Of a stretch of 7,609 nt of DNA, positions 1-7,609 are shown in pieces. Both the position numbers and the translations under genes were made by a program. The notes beneath the pieces are model-generated. The model saw only the letters and a list, made by a program, of their open reading frames with translations, did no database searches and was not told where the DNA came from. Location: positions 1 through 7,609 of the forward strand of contig QOAB01000062.1 in assembly GCA_003978285.1 (NCBI GenBank), written 5' to 3'. Each line of letters opens with the position of its first letter. Position 1 is the stretch's first letter. Source of the DNA: Candidatus Thioglobus sp. Its GTDB lineage: Bacteria; Pseudomonadota; Gammaproteobacteria; PS1; Thioglobaceae.

Positions 1-1
1 G

Positions 2-535
2 CAAAATATCACCCTGGGTGATAGAGAAAGATTGTCGGGCTATATTGAAGGTGTGGGTAGAATTATTTTGCCAGAACCAGAGTCATTACTCACCAAAGCA
101 TCGAAGATGCCAGGTTTAGATGGGCAAAAAATGAGTAAATCTTACGGTAATACCATTTCTTTACGCGATACTGAGGATGAAATAACAACCAAAGTTAAGC
201 GTATGCCGACCGACCCCGCACGAGTGAAACTAACCGATCCGGGCGATCCGAATAAATGCCCAGTTTGGCAACTGCATAAGGTGTATTCAGATGAGTCAAC
301 TTGTGAATGGGTGGTTGAAGGTTGCACCAAAGCGAAAATGGGCTGTATTGAGTGTAAACAACCAGTAATTGATGCAATAAAAGATGAGTTAATGCCAATG
401 CAAGAGCGTATTGCTAAATATCAGGCCGACCCTGAATTAATTAAACAAATTATCCATGAAGGTTCTGAAAAGGCTAGAAGCGTCGCTAAAGAAACCATGG
501 CAGAAGTTAGAGAAACCATGGGAATTACTTATTAA
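2..535 (+). CDS. trpS: Tryptophanyl-tRNA synthetase, 3' part (5' end outside window)
   Basis: This class Ic aminoacyl-tRNA synthetase charges tRNA-Trp with tryptophan in the cytoplasm. Only the last 177 residues are present; the open frame runs off the left edge, so the TTG at 32 is an internal Leu codon and not a start. The KMSKS signature is intact (nt 128-142, in the context LDGQKMSKSYGN) and is followed by the family-typical segment MPTDPARVKLTDPGDP. Next comes a cysteine pattern C-x21-C-x6-C-x2-C (codons at 257, 323, 344, 353), close to the site that binds a [4Fe-4S] cluster in Thermotoga maritima TrpRS. An extra Cys lies at nt 302-304. The C-terminal helix ends in the usual A-x-TM-x-EVR-x-TMG form. 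The first ~25 residues resemble the family less clearly than the rest. The stop overlaps the rluB start by one base (TAATG), which suggests translational coupling. Confidence 0.95.
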   Translation, partial: QNITLGDRERLSGYIEGVGRIILPEPESLLTKASKMPGLDGQKMSKSYGNTISLRDTEDEITTKVKRMPTDPARVKLTDPGDPNKCPVWQLHKVYSDESTCEWVVEGCTKAKMGCIECKQPVIDAIKDELMPMQERIAKYQADPELIKQIIHEGSEKARSVAKETMAEVRETMGITY

Positions 536-1263
536 TGGAAAGACTACAAAAACTCATTGCTACCGCTGGATACGGCTCACGTCGTTGGGCAGAAAGGCTA
601 ATTGAACAAGGCCGTGTTGAAGTTAACAATAAAACAGCGAGTATTGGCGACAAGTGTGAAATTACCGATAGAGTTAAAATCGATGGGCGAAAAATCGACC
701 TTGAGCGTTATAGCGAAGAAGAAACCAAGGTGCTGATTCTTAATAAGCAAGCCGGTGTTATTTGCTCAAATAAAGACGAAGAAGGGCGAAAGAGTGTTTA
801 CGACCTTTTGCCTAAAGAGTCTCGCTGGGTAATGGTTGGCCGATTAGACCTTAACACTTCGGGGTTGTTATTGTTTACTAATAACGGTGATTTAGCCAAT
901 AAACTCATGCATCCATCCTCTGAAATCGATCGTGAATATGCAGTGCGAGTACTTGGACAAGTGGAGAGTGAAGACCTTAAGCAACTCACTGAAGGGATCG
1001 AGCTAGATGATGGTTTTGCCAAGTTTAGCAGTGTAAATGTTGGTGGTGGTCAGGGTGCTAACCGTTGGTATAAAGTCGTACTTAAAGAAGGTAGAAAACG
1101 TGAGGTAAGACGCTTATGGGAGGCGCTCGGTTTTAAAGTATCACGATTGATTCGTGTACGTTTTGGTGAGATTCGCCTGCCAGAAAATCTCAAAGCCAAT
1201 CAGTTTGATTATCTTAAGCCAGGACAAGTTAATTTATTACTTCGATCTGTTAAGTTGAAATAG
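535..1263 (+). CDS. rluB: 23S rRNA pseudouridine synthase, RsuA/RluB/E/F family, probably RluB
   Basis: A 242-residue pseudouridine synthase. RluB converts U2605 (E. coli numbering) of 23S rRNA to pseudouridine. Residues 1-45 form an S4 RNA-binding domain (ERLQKLIATAGYGSRR, then EQGRVEVNN). The catalytic domain follows, with the signature VGRLDLNTSGLLLFT; Asp105 is the expected catalytic aspartate. The C-terminal block EGRKREVRRLWEALGFKVSR is typical of this subfamily and closest to RluB as I recall it. The protein is shorter than E. coli RluB (about 290 residues) because the basic C-terminal tail is missing; the catalytic core looks complete. The ATG start overlaps the trpS stop by one base and has no clear Shine-Dalgarno sequence, so translation probably depends on trpS. 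RluE or RluF specificity cannot be fully excluded from sequence alone. Confidence 0.9.
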   Translation: MERLQKLIATAGYGSRRWAERLIEQGRVEVNNKTASIGDKCEITDRVKIDGRKIDLERYSEEETKVLILNKQAGVICSNKDEEGRKSVYDLLPKESRWVMVGRLDLNTSGLLLFTNNGDLANKLMHPSSEIDREYAVRVLGQVESEDLKQLTEGIELDDGFAKFSSVNVGGGQGANRWYKVVLKEGRKREVRRLWEALGFKVSRLIRVRFGEIRLPENLKANQFDYLKPGQVNLLLRSVKLK

Positions 1264-1276
1264 CCGTTTTTAGATG

Positions 1277-1305
1277 CTCAAATAGCCGTTGTGCTCTAGT
1301 ATAAT
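1277..1305 (+). promoter_or_regulatory. Probable sigma-70 promoter for ileS and downstream genes
   Basis: A perfect TATAAT -10 box lies at 1300-1305 in the 73-bp gap between rluB and ileS. The best -35 candidate at 17-bp spacing is CTCAAA (1277-1282), which matches TTGACA at only three of six positions, and there is no TG extension before the -10 box. Transcription would start near 1312, giving a leader of about 25 nt before the ileS ATG at 1337. The call rests on the -10 box and its location; the weak -35 box leaves room for doubt. Confidence 0.55.
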
Positions 1306-1336
1306 TGCGTTTTTAATGAATGACTTTTAAGTATTA

Positions 1337-4108
1337 ATGTCTGATTATAAATCTACTTTAAATCTACCTTCAACCAAGTTTGCAATGAAGGCAAACCTTG
1401 CCAATCGAGAGGGTGGTTTTTTACAAAAATGGCAAGATGATAATCTGTATGCGCGCATTCGTGAGCATAATCAAGGTAAGCCAAAATTCACCTTACATGA
1501 TGGCCCTCCGTATGCGAATGGCGATATTCACATTGGCCATGCGGTTAACAAAGTACTTAAGGATATTATTGTTAAATCAAAATCTTTATCGGGTTTTGAT
1601 GCGCCGTATGTGCCGGGTTGGGATTGCCACGGTTTGCCGATTGAGCTGAATGTTGAGAAGAAAAAAGGCAAAGTAGGGCAAAAGATCAGTGCTAATGATT
1701 TTAGAGCGGAATGTCGCAAGTATGCTGACACACAAGTGACTAAGCAAAAGCAAGATTTCCAGCGTTTGGGTATTTTAGGCGATTGGGATAACCCTTACCT
1801 AACCAAAGATTTTAAATATGAAGCAGACATTGTTCGAGCGCTAGGTGAGATCGTTGAAAATGGCCATGTTTCTAAAGGCTACAAGCCCGTTCACTGGTGT
1901 ACAGAATGTGGATCGGCATTGGCTGAAGCTGAAGTAGAATACAAAGATAAAAAATCTGACGCCATTGATGTTAAATTCAAACTGATTGATGCGTCTATTT
2001 TTTCGGTTGATAAGCCGGTATCACTGGTTATTTGGACAACAACCCCTTGGACGCTACCTGCTAATGAAGCGGTAGCCTTGCATCCTGACTTAGACTATGT
2101 CTTGGTTGATGTTGGTGATGAATATTATTGTTTAGCGCAAGCCTTGGCTGAAAATGCAATCTCTCGTTATGGCATTGAAAGCGCTACCATTGGGGAGCAA
2201 ACTTTTTCAGGTAGTGAGATTGAGGGGCTTAAAGCTCAACACCCATTTTATGACAAACAAGTACCTGTGATTTTGGGTGATCACGTCACCACTGAAGCCG
2301 GTACAGGTGCGGTACATACGGCGCCTGCGCATGGTCAGGAAGACTATGCTGTTGGTTTGAAATACAACTTACCTGTTGAATGCCCTGTTGATGGTCGTGG
2401 TGTGTTTTTTGAAGATACTGAACTTCTAGGCGGGCAGTTTATTTTTAAGGCCAATGCTAGTGTTATTGAAATCCTTGAGAATGCCAATACACTGGTTAAG
2501 TATGAGCCGTTAGAACACTCATACCCACATTGTTGGCGCCACAAAACCCCAGTTATTTTTAGAGCAACCCCGCAGTGGTTTATTTCCATGCAGCAAAATG
2601 GCTTGAGAGATAAGGTTAATGTTGAAATTCCTAAAGTTGAGTGGATTCCAGATTGGGGTAAAAAGCGTATTGAGTTGATGGTGGGTAATCGCCCAGATTG
2701 GTGTATTTCTCGTCAGAGATTTTGGGGTGTACCGATTACGTTATTTGTACACAAACAAACGGGTGAATTACATCCTAACACCAAAGCGCTTTTTGCAACC
2801 ATTTCAGCTAAGATTGAGCAAGGTGGTATTGAAGCTTGGTTTGAATCCGACATTACAGATTTCTTGGGTGATGAGGCCAATGATTATGATAAAACCACTG
2901 ACACACTTGACGTGTGGTTTGATTCAGGTGTTTCTCATTATGCAGTATTAAAAGCCAGAGAAGGTTTGTCTGATGTGGCAGATTTATATTTAGAGGGCTC
3001 TGACCAGCATCGTGGCTGGTTCCAGTCTTCACTGATTTCATCTTGTGCCATCACGGGAAAAGCGCCTTATAAACAAGTATTAACGCATGGTTTTACCGTC
3101 GATAAGGATGGCAAAAAAATGAGTAAGTCGGTGGGCAATGTGATGTCACCACAAAAAGTCATTAATAATTTGGGTGCGGATATCTTACGCCTTTGGATTG
3201 CCAGTACAGATTACACTGGAGAGATGACGGTGTCTGACGAAATCTTAAAACGTTCAGCTGATTCGTATCGTCGCATTCGTAATACCATTCGTTTCATGTT
3301 GGCAAATATGCAAGGTTTTGACGCCAAGCAGCATCTGGTGAATCATGATGATATGCTAGATTTAGACAAGTGGATCGTGTCCAAAACAGCTGATTTACAA
3401 GTGCAAATTTTGCAAGGTTATGAAGAATATAATTTCCACCATGTGATGCAGTTGATTTTGAATTTCTGTACCAATGATTTGGGTGGGTTCTACCTAGACG
3501 TTATTAAAGATCGTCAATACACCACAGGGGAAGATTCACTGGCAAGACGTAGCGCACAAAGTGCACTTTATCATATTGCCCAGGCGATGGTGCGCTGGTT
3601 ATCGCCAGTACTATCCTTTACTGCAGAAGAAATTTGGCAAACATTGGAAGAAGAAAATAGTGAGAGTATTTTCTTACAAGATTGGTATCAAGGTCTAAAT
3701 GCAGGCTATGAAAATGATTCAATCGAAACTGCGCGTCAAATCAATCCAGCTATTCGTAAGCAAATGGAAGGCATGCGTAGCGATAAAGTCATAGGCTCTT
3801 CATTAGACGCCGAAATTGATGTTTATTGTTCGGATGAAATTTACCAATCACTATCCAAGTTGGGCGATGAGCTACGTTTTGTGTTTATTACTTCTTATGC
3901 TAGAATTCACCCTATCAGTGAACAAACCGATGGCTGTGTTGAGGCGGGAGAAGGGGTGATGATTAGAGTTTCAAAAAGTGAACATGAGAAATGTGTGCGT
4001 TGTTGGCATCACCGAGCCGATGTGGCCAGCCATGACGAACACCCTGAGCTTTGTGGTCGTTGTGTTGAGAATATTACTGGTGACGGTGAACAAAGGGTAT
4101 TTGCCTAA
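1337..4108 (+). CDS. ileS: Isoleucyl-tRNA synthetase
   Basis: A full-length 923-residue class Ia synthetase (E. coli: 938) that charges tRNA-Ile and hydrolyses misactivated valine. The N-terminus [11 protein letters not shown] matches the E. coli protein, which fixes the start. Seen in order: the HIGH motif at residues 65-68 in [26 protein letters not shown]; the CP1 editing domain with [11 protein letters not shown] and [16 protein letters not shown], where His327 and Asp336 match the E. coli editing residues His333 and Asp342; the KMSKS loop at 594-598; and a C-terminal zinc site of four cysteines (886, 889, 906, 909). This is the ordinary bacterial type, not the eukaryote-like mupirocin-resistant type. 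No good Shine-Dalgarno precedes the ATG. The stop overlaps the aroB start by one base. In many proteobacteria lspA follows ileS; here aroB does. Confidence 0.98.
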   Translation: MSDYKSTLNLPSTKFAMKANLANREGGFLQKWQDDNLYARIREHNQGKPKFTLHDGPPYANGDIHIGHAVNKVLKDIIVKSKSLSGFDAPYVPGWDCHGLPIELNVEKKKGKVGQKISANDFRAECRKYADTQVTKQKQDFQRLGILGDWDNPYLTKDFKYEADIVRALGEIVENGHVSKGYKPVHWCTECGSALAEAEVEYKDKKSDAIDVKFKLIDASIFSVDKPVSLVIWTTTPWTLPANEAVALHPDLDYVLVDVGDEYYCLAQALAENAISRYGIESATIGEQTFSGSEIEGLKAQHPFYDKQVPVILGDHVTTEAGTGAVHTAPAHGQEDYAVGLKYNLPVECPVDGRGVFFEDTELLGGQFIFKANASVIEILENANTLVKYEPLEHSYPHCWRHKTPVIFRATPQWFISMQQNGLRDKVNVEIPKVEWIPDWGKKRIELMVGNRPDWCISRQRFWGVPITLFVHKQTGELHPNTKALFATISAKIEQGGIEAWFESDITDFLGDEANDYDKTTDTLDVWFDSGVSHYAVLKAREGLSDVADLYLEGSDQHRGWFQSSLISSCAITGKAPYKQVLTHGFTVDKDGKKMSKSVGNVMSPQKVINNLGADILRLWIASTDYTGEMTVSDEILKRSADSYRRIRNTIRFMLANMQGFDAKQHLVNHDDMLDLDKWIVSKTADLQVQILQGYEEYNFHHVMQLILNFCTNDLGGFYLDVIKDRQYTTGEDSLARRSAQSALYHIAQAMVRWLSPVLSFTAEEIWQTLEEENSESIFLQDWYQGLNAGYENDSIETARQINPAIRKQMEGMRSDKVIGSSLDAEIDVYCSDEIYQSLSKLGDELRFVFITSYARIHPISEQTDGCVEAGEGVMIRVSKSEHEKCVRCWHHRADVASHDEHPELCGRCVENITGDGEQRVFA

Positions 4109-5187
4109 TGAGGCAGCTCAACCTTGATTTAGGTAAAAAGTCTTATCCAATTTATATTGGGCAAGGTTTATTGTCTCAGTCTGAGCTTTTAACCAAACAC
4201 ATTAGTGGTAAACAAATCATGATTGTCACTAACACAACAGTTGCGCCACTTTATTTAGAGAAAGTTAAATCCTTGCTGGGTGATTATCAAATTTCAACCG
4301 TTATTTTGCCTGATGGCGAACAGTACAAAACTTTGGATACCGTTAACTTAATTTTTAGTGCTCTATTAGAAGCGCGTTTTGACCGCTCTTGCACACTCAT
4401 TGCTTTGGGTGGTGGCGTTGTAGGTGACATGACTGGTTTCGCTGCAGCGAGTTATCAGCGTGGTGTGAATTTTATTCAAATCCCTACTACCTTGCTTTCT
4501 CAAGTAGATTCAAGTGTTGGGGGTAAAACTGGCGTTAATCATGTGTTGGGTAAAAATATGATTGGCGCTTTTCATCAGCCAAAATGTGTGGTGATTGATG
4601 TTGACACACTGGATACACTAGAGGATCGTGAGTATTCAGCTGGCATGGCTGAAGTGATTAAGTATGGCTTATTAGGTAATGTTGATTTCTTGCACTATTT
4701 AAAAAATAATATTGAAAGCTTGATGGCTAGAGATAAGACCTTAATTATTGAAGCAGTGTATCAATCTTGTGAAGATAAGGCTAATATCGTGGCACAAGAT
4801 GAATTAGAATCAGGCAAACGTGCATTATTAAACCTAGGGCATACCTTTGGGCACGCGATTGAAAATACGTTGGGCTATGGTAATTATCTGCATGGTGAGG
4901 CGATTTCTGTCGGTATGCTAATGGCAGTAAAACTTTCACAACTTGAAGGTTACGTATCAGCCGATGCAGTTGATCAAACTCAATATTTATTAGAAAAAGC
5001 TAATTTACCAATCTCTATTAGCGGTAAAATAATTGCTTCTGATTTCATGGCAGCAATGTCAGTTGATAAGAAGGTGATTGATGGCAATATTCGTTTGATT
5101 TTATTAAAAGAATTAGGCAACGCATTTATTTGTGATGACTATCAACAACAGCTTTTAAATCAAGTAATCAATGACTTTTGCAAATAG
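4108..5187 (+). CDS. aroB: 3-dehydroquinate synthase
   Basis: A 359-residue enzyme (E. coli: 362) that converts DAHP to 3-dehydroquinate, the second step of the shikimate pathway to aromatic amino acids and folate, using NAD+ and a divalent metal, in the cytoplasm. Visible motifs are LPDGEQYKTLDT (67-78), the nucleotide-binding stretch ALGGGVVGDMTGFAA (99-113), IPTTLLSQVDSSVGGKTGVN (125-144), YSAGMAEVIKYG (176-187) and LNLGHTFGHAIE (241-252). Glu182, His245 and His262 are the expected metal ligands, all present. The ATG overlaps the ileS stop by one base; AAGGG at 4093-4097 sits 10 nt upstream and may serve as a somewhat distant ribosome-binding site. aroK, often the partner of aroB, is not adjacent. 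The unrecognised gene at 5195 starts 7 bp after the stop, so co-transcription with it and with gatCAB is likely. Confidence 0.98.
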   Translation: MRQLNLDLGKKSYPIYIGQGLLSQSELLTKHISGKQIMIVTNTTVAPLYLEKVKSLLGDYQISTVILPDGEQYKTLDTVNLIFSALLEARFDRSCTLIALGGGVVGDMTGFAAASYQRGVNFIQIPTTLLSQVDSSVGGKTGVNHVLGKNMIGAFHQPKCVVIDVDTLDTLEDREYSAGMAEVIKYGLLGNVDFLHYLKNNIESLMARDKTLIIEAVYQSCEDKANIVAQDELESGKRALLNLGHTFGHAIENTLGYGNYLHGEAISVGMLMAVKLSQLEGYVSADAVDQTQYLLEKANLPISISGKIIASDFMAAMSVDKKVIDGNIRLILLKELGNAFICDDYQQQLLNQVINDFCK

Positions 5188-5189
5188 GA
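5186..5189 (+). promoter_or_regulatory. Shine-Dalgarno AGGA that fixes the start of the coiled-coil gene
   Basis: AGGA overlaps the aroB stop codon and lies 5 nt before the ATG at 5195. This spacing supports 5195 rather than the in-frame ATG at 5171, which lies inside aroB and has no such site. Confidence 0.7.
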
Positions 5190-5194
5190 TAAAC

Positions 5195-5782
5195 ATGACA
5201 GACACTAATAAAAGTACAAAAAAAGTTGAAGACGAAGAGGTGATGATTACCTCAAGTATTAGTGATTTAGAAAAGATGCTTGAAGGCGTTGAAAAAAATA
5301 CCAATACTAAGTTTGAGCGATTTTTCTTGCCGGCTTTAGCCGTATTTAGTGCCATAATTATTGGTATGTTTACTATTATTTACTCTATCACCAGTGATAT
5401 GACTCGTTTAGCTAATTCAATGGACCCTAATATGGGTAGCAACATGACTTCAATGGTGAGTAGCGTTGAGAAAATGTCTAACAGCGTAGCGAAGTTGACG
5501 AATTCAGTGGCTTACATGCAAAAGAACTTTGATCAAGTTAATAAAAATATGACCATAATTGCGTCTAAATTAGATAATCTAGACTCTATTTCTACTGACC
5601 TAACTCAGGTTAGTGCCAAGATGGATGCGCTAGAGCCAATGTTAATCAACATGGAAGAAATGAACAAAAACATGACAACCATGCAGGATTCAATGCAATG
5701 GATGCAACGTGATTTATCTATTTTACGTGCTTCATTCTCTAGACCGATGAGTGTTATTAACAAAATGCCATTCCCGTTCTAA
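5195..5782 (+). CDS. Unrecognised single-pass membrane protein with long Met-rich coiled coil
   Basis: I do not recognise this 195-residue protein. Residues 1-42 are polar and charged (including VEDEEV), followed by one hydrophobic helix at about 43-65 (FFLPALAVFSAIIIGMFTII). There is no cleavable signal peptide, so it is probably an inner-membrane protein anchored near its N-terminus; N-in with the long C-terminal part in the periplasm is my best guess, but flanking charges are weak evidence. Residues 84-129 show an unbroken 3-4 spacing of hydrophobic residues (M84, M87, V91, M94, V98, L101, V105, M108, F112, V115, M119, I122, L126, L129), the mark of a coiled coil. It continues with breaks near 130 and at Pro148. 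From 149 to 170 seven successive core positions are all Met. Met makes up 22 of 195 residues. The tail ends MPFPF. It lies 7 bp after aroB and 1 bp before gatC, so it is almost certainly expressed with them. The function is unknown; chemoreceptor-like signalling domains, tethering and metal binding are all unproven. Confidence 0.85.
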   Translation: MTDTNKSTKKVEDEEVMITSSISDLEKMLEGVEKNTNTKFERFFLPALAVFSAIIIGMFTIIYSITSDMTRLANSMDPNMGSNMTSMVSSVEKMSNSVAKLTNSVAYMQKNFDQVNKNMTIIASKLDNLDSISTDLTQVSAKMDALEPMLINMEEMNKNMTTMQDSMQWMQRDLSILRASFSRPMSVINKMPFPF

Positions 5783-5783
5783 C

Positions 5784-6071
5784 ATGTCTTTAAGTGAGGA
5801 GCAAGTTGGTCAAATTGCTTATCTGGCGCGCTTATCTTTAAGCGACGAAGAACTTAAAAGCAACACTAAAGACTTGAATTCTATTCTTAGCTTAGCTGAG
5901 CAATTAGCACAGATTGATACCGATAACATTACGCCGATGGCGCACCCTTTACACATGACGCAACGTTTACGTGAAGATAAAGTCGGTGAAGAAGATCAAT
6001 CAGAATCCTTTCAAGCCATTGCACCAAAAATAGGCAAAAAACATTATTTGGTACCAACAGTCATCGAATAG
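5784..6071 (+). CDS. gatC: Asp-tRNA(Asn)/Glu-tRNA(Gln) amidotransferase subunit C
   Basis: A 95-residue subunit of the GatCAB amidotransferase, which turns Glu-tRNA(Gln) into Gln-tRNA(Gln) and/or Asp-tRNA(Asn) into Asn-tRNA(Asn). GatC wraps around and stabilises GatA and GatB and has no catalytic residues. The N-terminal helix [18 protein letters not shown], the central [11 protein letters not shown] and the LREDKVGE segment are typical, and the length is normal for the family. The start is taken as ATG 5784, one base after the previous stop, since the upstream in-frame ATG at 5751 would add 11 residues (MLLTKCHSRSN) absent from GatC proteins. No Shine-Dalgarno is visible, so translation probably couples to the preceding gene. 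Confidence 0.95.
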   Translation: MSLSEEQVGQIAYLARLSLSDEELKSNTKDLNSILSLAEQLAQIDTDNITPMAHPLHMTQRLREDKVGEEDQSESFQAIAPKIGKKHYLVPTVIE

Positions 6072-6072
6072 C

Positions 6073-7521
6073 ATGAGTTTATATACTAAAACGATTAGGC
6101 AGTTATCGCAAGGCTTAAGCTCAGGAGAGTTTTCTTCTGTTGAGCTTACACAGCATTATCTTGATCGTATTAACGCATCAGAGTTCAATGCCTTCATTAC
6201 GGTGACTGATGAGCTTGCTATGAAGCAGGCACAAGCTGCTGACAATAAAATTGCCAAAGGTGTCGGGAGTATTTTGACTGGTATTCCTTATGCACATAAA
6301 GACATTTTTTGCACTAATGGAGTGAAGACTTCTGCTGGCTCTAAGATGCTTGATAACTTTATTTCTCCTTACGATGCAACCGTGAGTCACAAACTTAACC
6401 AGGCTGATTTGGTCATGTTAGGTAAGACCAATATGGATGAGTTTGCCATGGGTTCGTCGAATGAAAATTCTTATTATGGTGATGTTAAAAACCCTTGGAA
6501 TATCAATAAAATACCAGGTGGTTCGTCAGGTGGTTCAGCTGCAGCAGTGGCAGGGCGTTTAGCGCCTTTTGCCACTGGCACAGATACCGGCGGCTCGATT
6601 CGCCAACCCTCAAGCCTCTGTGGTATTACTGGTTTAAAGCCTACTTATGGTCGTGTGTCACGTTACGGCATGATTGCTTACGCTTCAAGTCTTGATCAAG
6701 CAGGACCCATGACGCAAACAGCTGAGGATGCGGCGCTAATATTAAATGTGATGGCTGGTTTTGATGAAAAAGATTCAACCAGCGCTGAGCGTGATGTGGA
6801 AGATTATACCGCATCGTTAAATGATTCGATTAAAGGCTTAACCATTGGCTTGCCAAAAGAGTTTTTCTCAGAGGGTTTGGATGATGAAGTCGCCTCTCAG
6901 GTAATGGCTGCTGTGAAAGAGTTTGAAGCCATGGGTGCGACTGTTAAAGAGGTGTCGTTACCAAATTCAGCATACGCCATCCCGACTTATTATATTGTCG
7001 CTCCTTGTGAGTGTTCATCAAACCTTTCGCGTTTGGATGGTGTGCGTTATGGTTATCGCTGTGAAGACCCAAAAGATCTAGAAGATTTATACTTGCGTTC
7101 ACGCACAGAGGGTTTTGGTGAGGAAGTTAAACGCCGAATTATGATTGGCGCCTATGCATTATCAGCGGGTTATTATGATGCTTACTATCTCAAAGCACAG
7201 AAAACCAGACATCTTATTAGTGAAGATTTTAAAAAAGCCTTTAAAGAGGTTGATGTGATTATGGGTCCTGTCTCACCAACAACAGCATTCGATTTAGGCT
7301 CAGTCAAAGATCCTGTATCAATGTACTTGGCTGATATTTACACTTTAAGTGCAAACTTGGCTGGCTTACCAGGCATGAGTATTCCAGCAGGTTTTGCACA
7401 AAAATTACCTGTGGGATTACAATTGATTGGCAATTACTGGTCTGAGTCTAAGTTGTTAAATATTGCCCATCAATTCCAACAACAAACTGATTGGCACACA
7501 CAAGCGCCACAGGAGTCATAG
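6073..7521 (+). CDS. gatA: Glutamyl-tRNA(Gln) amidotransferase subunit A
   Basis: The 482-residue amidase subunit (usual length about 485) releases ammonia from glutamine and passes it to GatB. It has the full amidase signature: Lys76 in IPYAHKDIF, the cis-Ser151 in [13 protein letters not shown] and the nucleophile Ser175 in [10 protein letters not shown]. The 24-residue gap between the two serines is the same as in the S. aureus enzyme (Ser154, Ser178; Lys79). The segment [13 protein letters not shown] and the C-terminal [14 protein letters not shown] followed by LPVGLQLIG are also typical. The ATG lies one base after the gatC stop (TAGCATG), and no Shine-Dalgarno is visible, which suggests translational coupling. 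The 3' end of the gene contains the ribosome-binding site for gatB. Confidence 0.98.
   Translation: MSLYTKTIRQLSQGLSSGEFSSVELTQHYLDRINASEFNAFITVTDELAMKQAQAADNKIAKGVGSILTGIPYAHKDIFCTNGVKTSAGSKMLDNFISPYDATVSHKLNQADLVMLGKTNMDEFAMGSSNENSYYGDVKNPWNINKIPGGSSGGSAAAVAGRLAPFATGTDTGGSIRQPSSLCGITGLKPTYGRVSRYGMIAYASSLDQAGPMTQTAEDAALILNVMAGFDEKDSTSAERDVEDYTASLNDSIKGLTIGLPKEFFSEGLDDEVASQVMAAVKEFEAMGATVKEVSLPNSAYAIPTYYIVAPCECSSNLSRLDGVRYGYRCEDPKDLEDLYLRSRTEGFGEEVKRRIMIGAYALSAGYYDAYYLKAQKTRHLISEDFKKAFKEVDVIMGPVSPTTAFDLGSVKDPVSMYLADIYTLSANLAGLPGMSIPAGFAQKLPVGLQLIGNYWSESKLLNIAHQFQQQTDWHTQAPQES
7511..7515 (+). promoter_or_regulatory. Shine-Dalgarno AGGAG for gatB
   Basis: AGGAG lies 7 nt before the gatB ATG, inside the last codons of gatA. 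It is the strongest ribosome-binding site in the window and contrasts with gatC and gatA, which have none that I can see. Confidence 0.75.
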
Positions 7522-7522
7522 C

Positions 7523-7609
7523 ATGGAATGGGAAACAGTCATTGGTCTTGAGATTCATGCTCAGTTAAATACAAAATCTAAGATTTTTTCAGCGGCAGCG
7601 ACTAAATTT
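7523..7609 (+). CDS. gatB: Asp-tRNA(Asn)/Glu-tRNA(Gln) amidotransferase subunit B, 5' end (cut by window)
   Basis: Only the first 29 codons are present. The start [20 protein letters not shown] is the conserved GatB N-terminus; GLE-[IV]-H-x-QL-x-T-x-[ST]-K is the family signature at the edge of the catalytic cradle. GatB phosphorylates the tRNA-bound Glu or Asp with ATP and receives ammonia from GatA. It follows gatA by one base with the same TAGCATG junction seen between gatC and gatA. The rest lies beyond the right edge. Confidence 0.95.
   Translation, partial: MEWETVIGLEIHAQLNTKSKIFSAAATKF

Noticed and set aside
2..80. Possible frameshift at the left edge of trpS, because the first ~25 residues look less family-like
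   Set aside because: A loose ungapped match to the family remains (D, R, Y, I and G positions), the other two frames are no better, and the frame stays open to the edge.
142..398. Minus-strand open frames opposite trpS, and similar ones opposite rluB, ileS, aroB and gatA
   Set aside because: They are short, overlap well-supported genes on the other strand, and their translations look like no protein family.
1261..1290. Eight-base direct repeat TAGCCGTT at 1261-1268 and 1283-1290
   Set aside because: The first copy overlaps the rluB stop, the repeats are short, and nothing suggests an operator; chance is a fair explanation.
1264..1300. Possible terminator after rluB
   Set aside because: The T runs present have no convincing GC-rich hairpin before them.
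1316..1330. Four-codon reading frame (M-N-D-F, stop) in the ileS leader
   Set aside because: It has no Ile codons, no ribosome-binding site and no attenuator hairpin, so it is most likely chance.
5171..5194. Earlier in-frame ATG for the coiled-coil gene, inside aroB
   Set aside because: It would add eight residues (MTFANRIN) and has no ribosome-binding site, while ATG 5195 has AGGA at good spacing.
5751..5783. Earlier in-frame ATG for gatC, inside the upstream gene
   Set aside because: The extra 11 residues do not match GatC proteins; starting at 5784 gives the usual length and N-terminus.

Overview
The window carries seven closely packed plus-strand housekeeping genes and one unrecognised gene, with no mobile element, RNA gene, CRISPR array or origin that I can see. 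The proteins are bacterial and most resemble gammaproteobacterial versions: the IleRS N-terminus is nearly identical to the E. coli form ([11 protein letters not shown]), and the 3' part of TrpS matches the long gammaproteobacterial type. The DNA is AT-rich by eye (roughly 40% GC). The presence of gatCAB implies that at least one of Gln-tRNA and Asn-tRNA is made by transamidation, unlike in E. coli. A small-genome gammaproteobacterium, possibly of the SUP05/Thioglobus sulfur-oxidiser type, would fit. That placement is an inference from gene style, not shown by the sequence.

Layout: the 3' end of trpS (2-535) overlaps rluB (535-1263) by one base. A 73-bp gap holds a consensus -10 box and starts the second block. 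That block is ileS (1337-4108), aroB (4108-5187), an unrecognised single-pass membrane coiled-coil protein (5195-5782), gatC (5784-6071), gatA (6073-7521) and the first 29 codons of gatB (7523 onward, cut by the window end). Within the second block the genes overlap by one base or are 1-7 bp apart, so it is probably one transcript. No gene-free stretch exceeds 73 bp.

Functionally the window is mainly about translation: two aminoacyl-tRNA synthetases (Trp, Ile), a 23S rRNA pseudouridine synthase, and the GatCAB amidotransferase. One shikimate-pathway enzyme, AroB, sits among them.

The only real unknown is the 195-residue protein between aroB and gatC. It has one membrane helix followed by a long coiled coil unusually rich in methionine, with seven consecutive core positions all Met. 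I see no undescribed multi-gene system here. The most useful leads are this protein, the cysteine motif in TrpS (a likely iron-sulfur site), and gene junctions that lack partners often found there in related bacteria.
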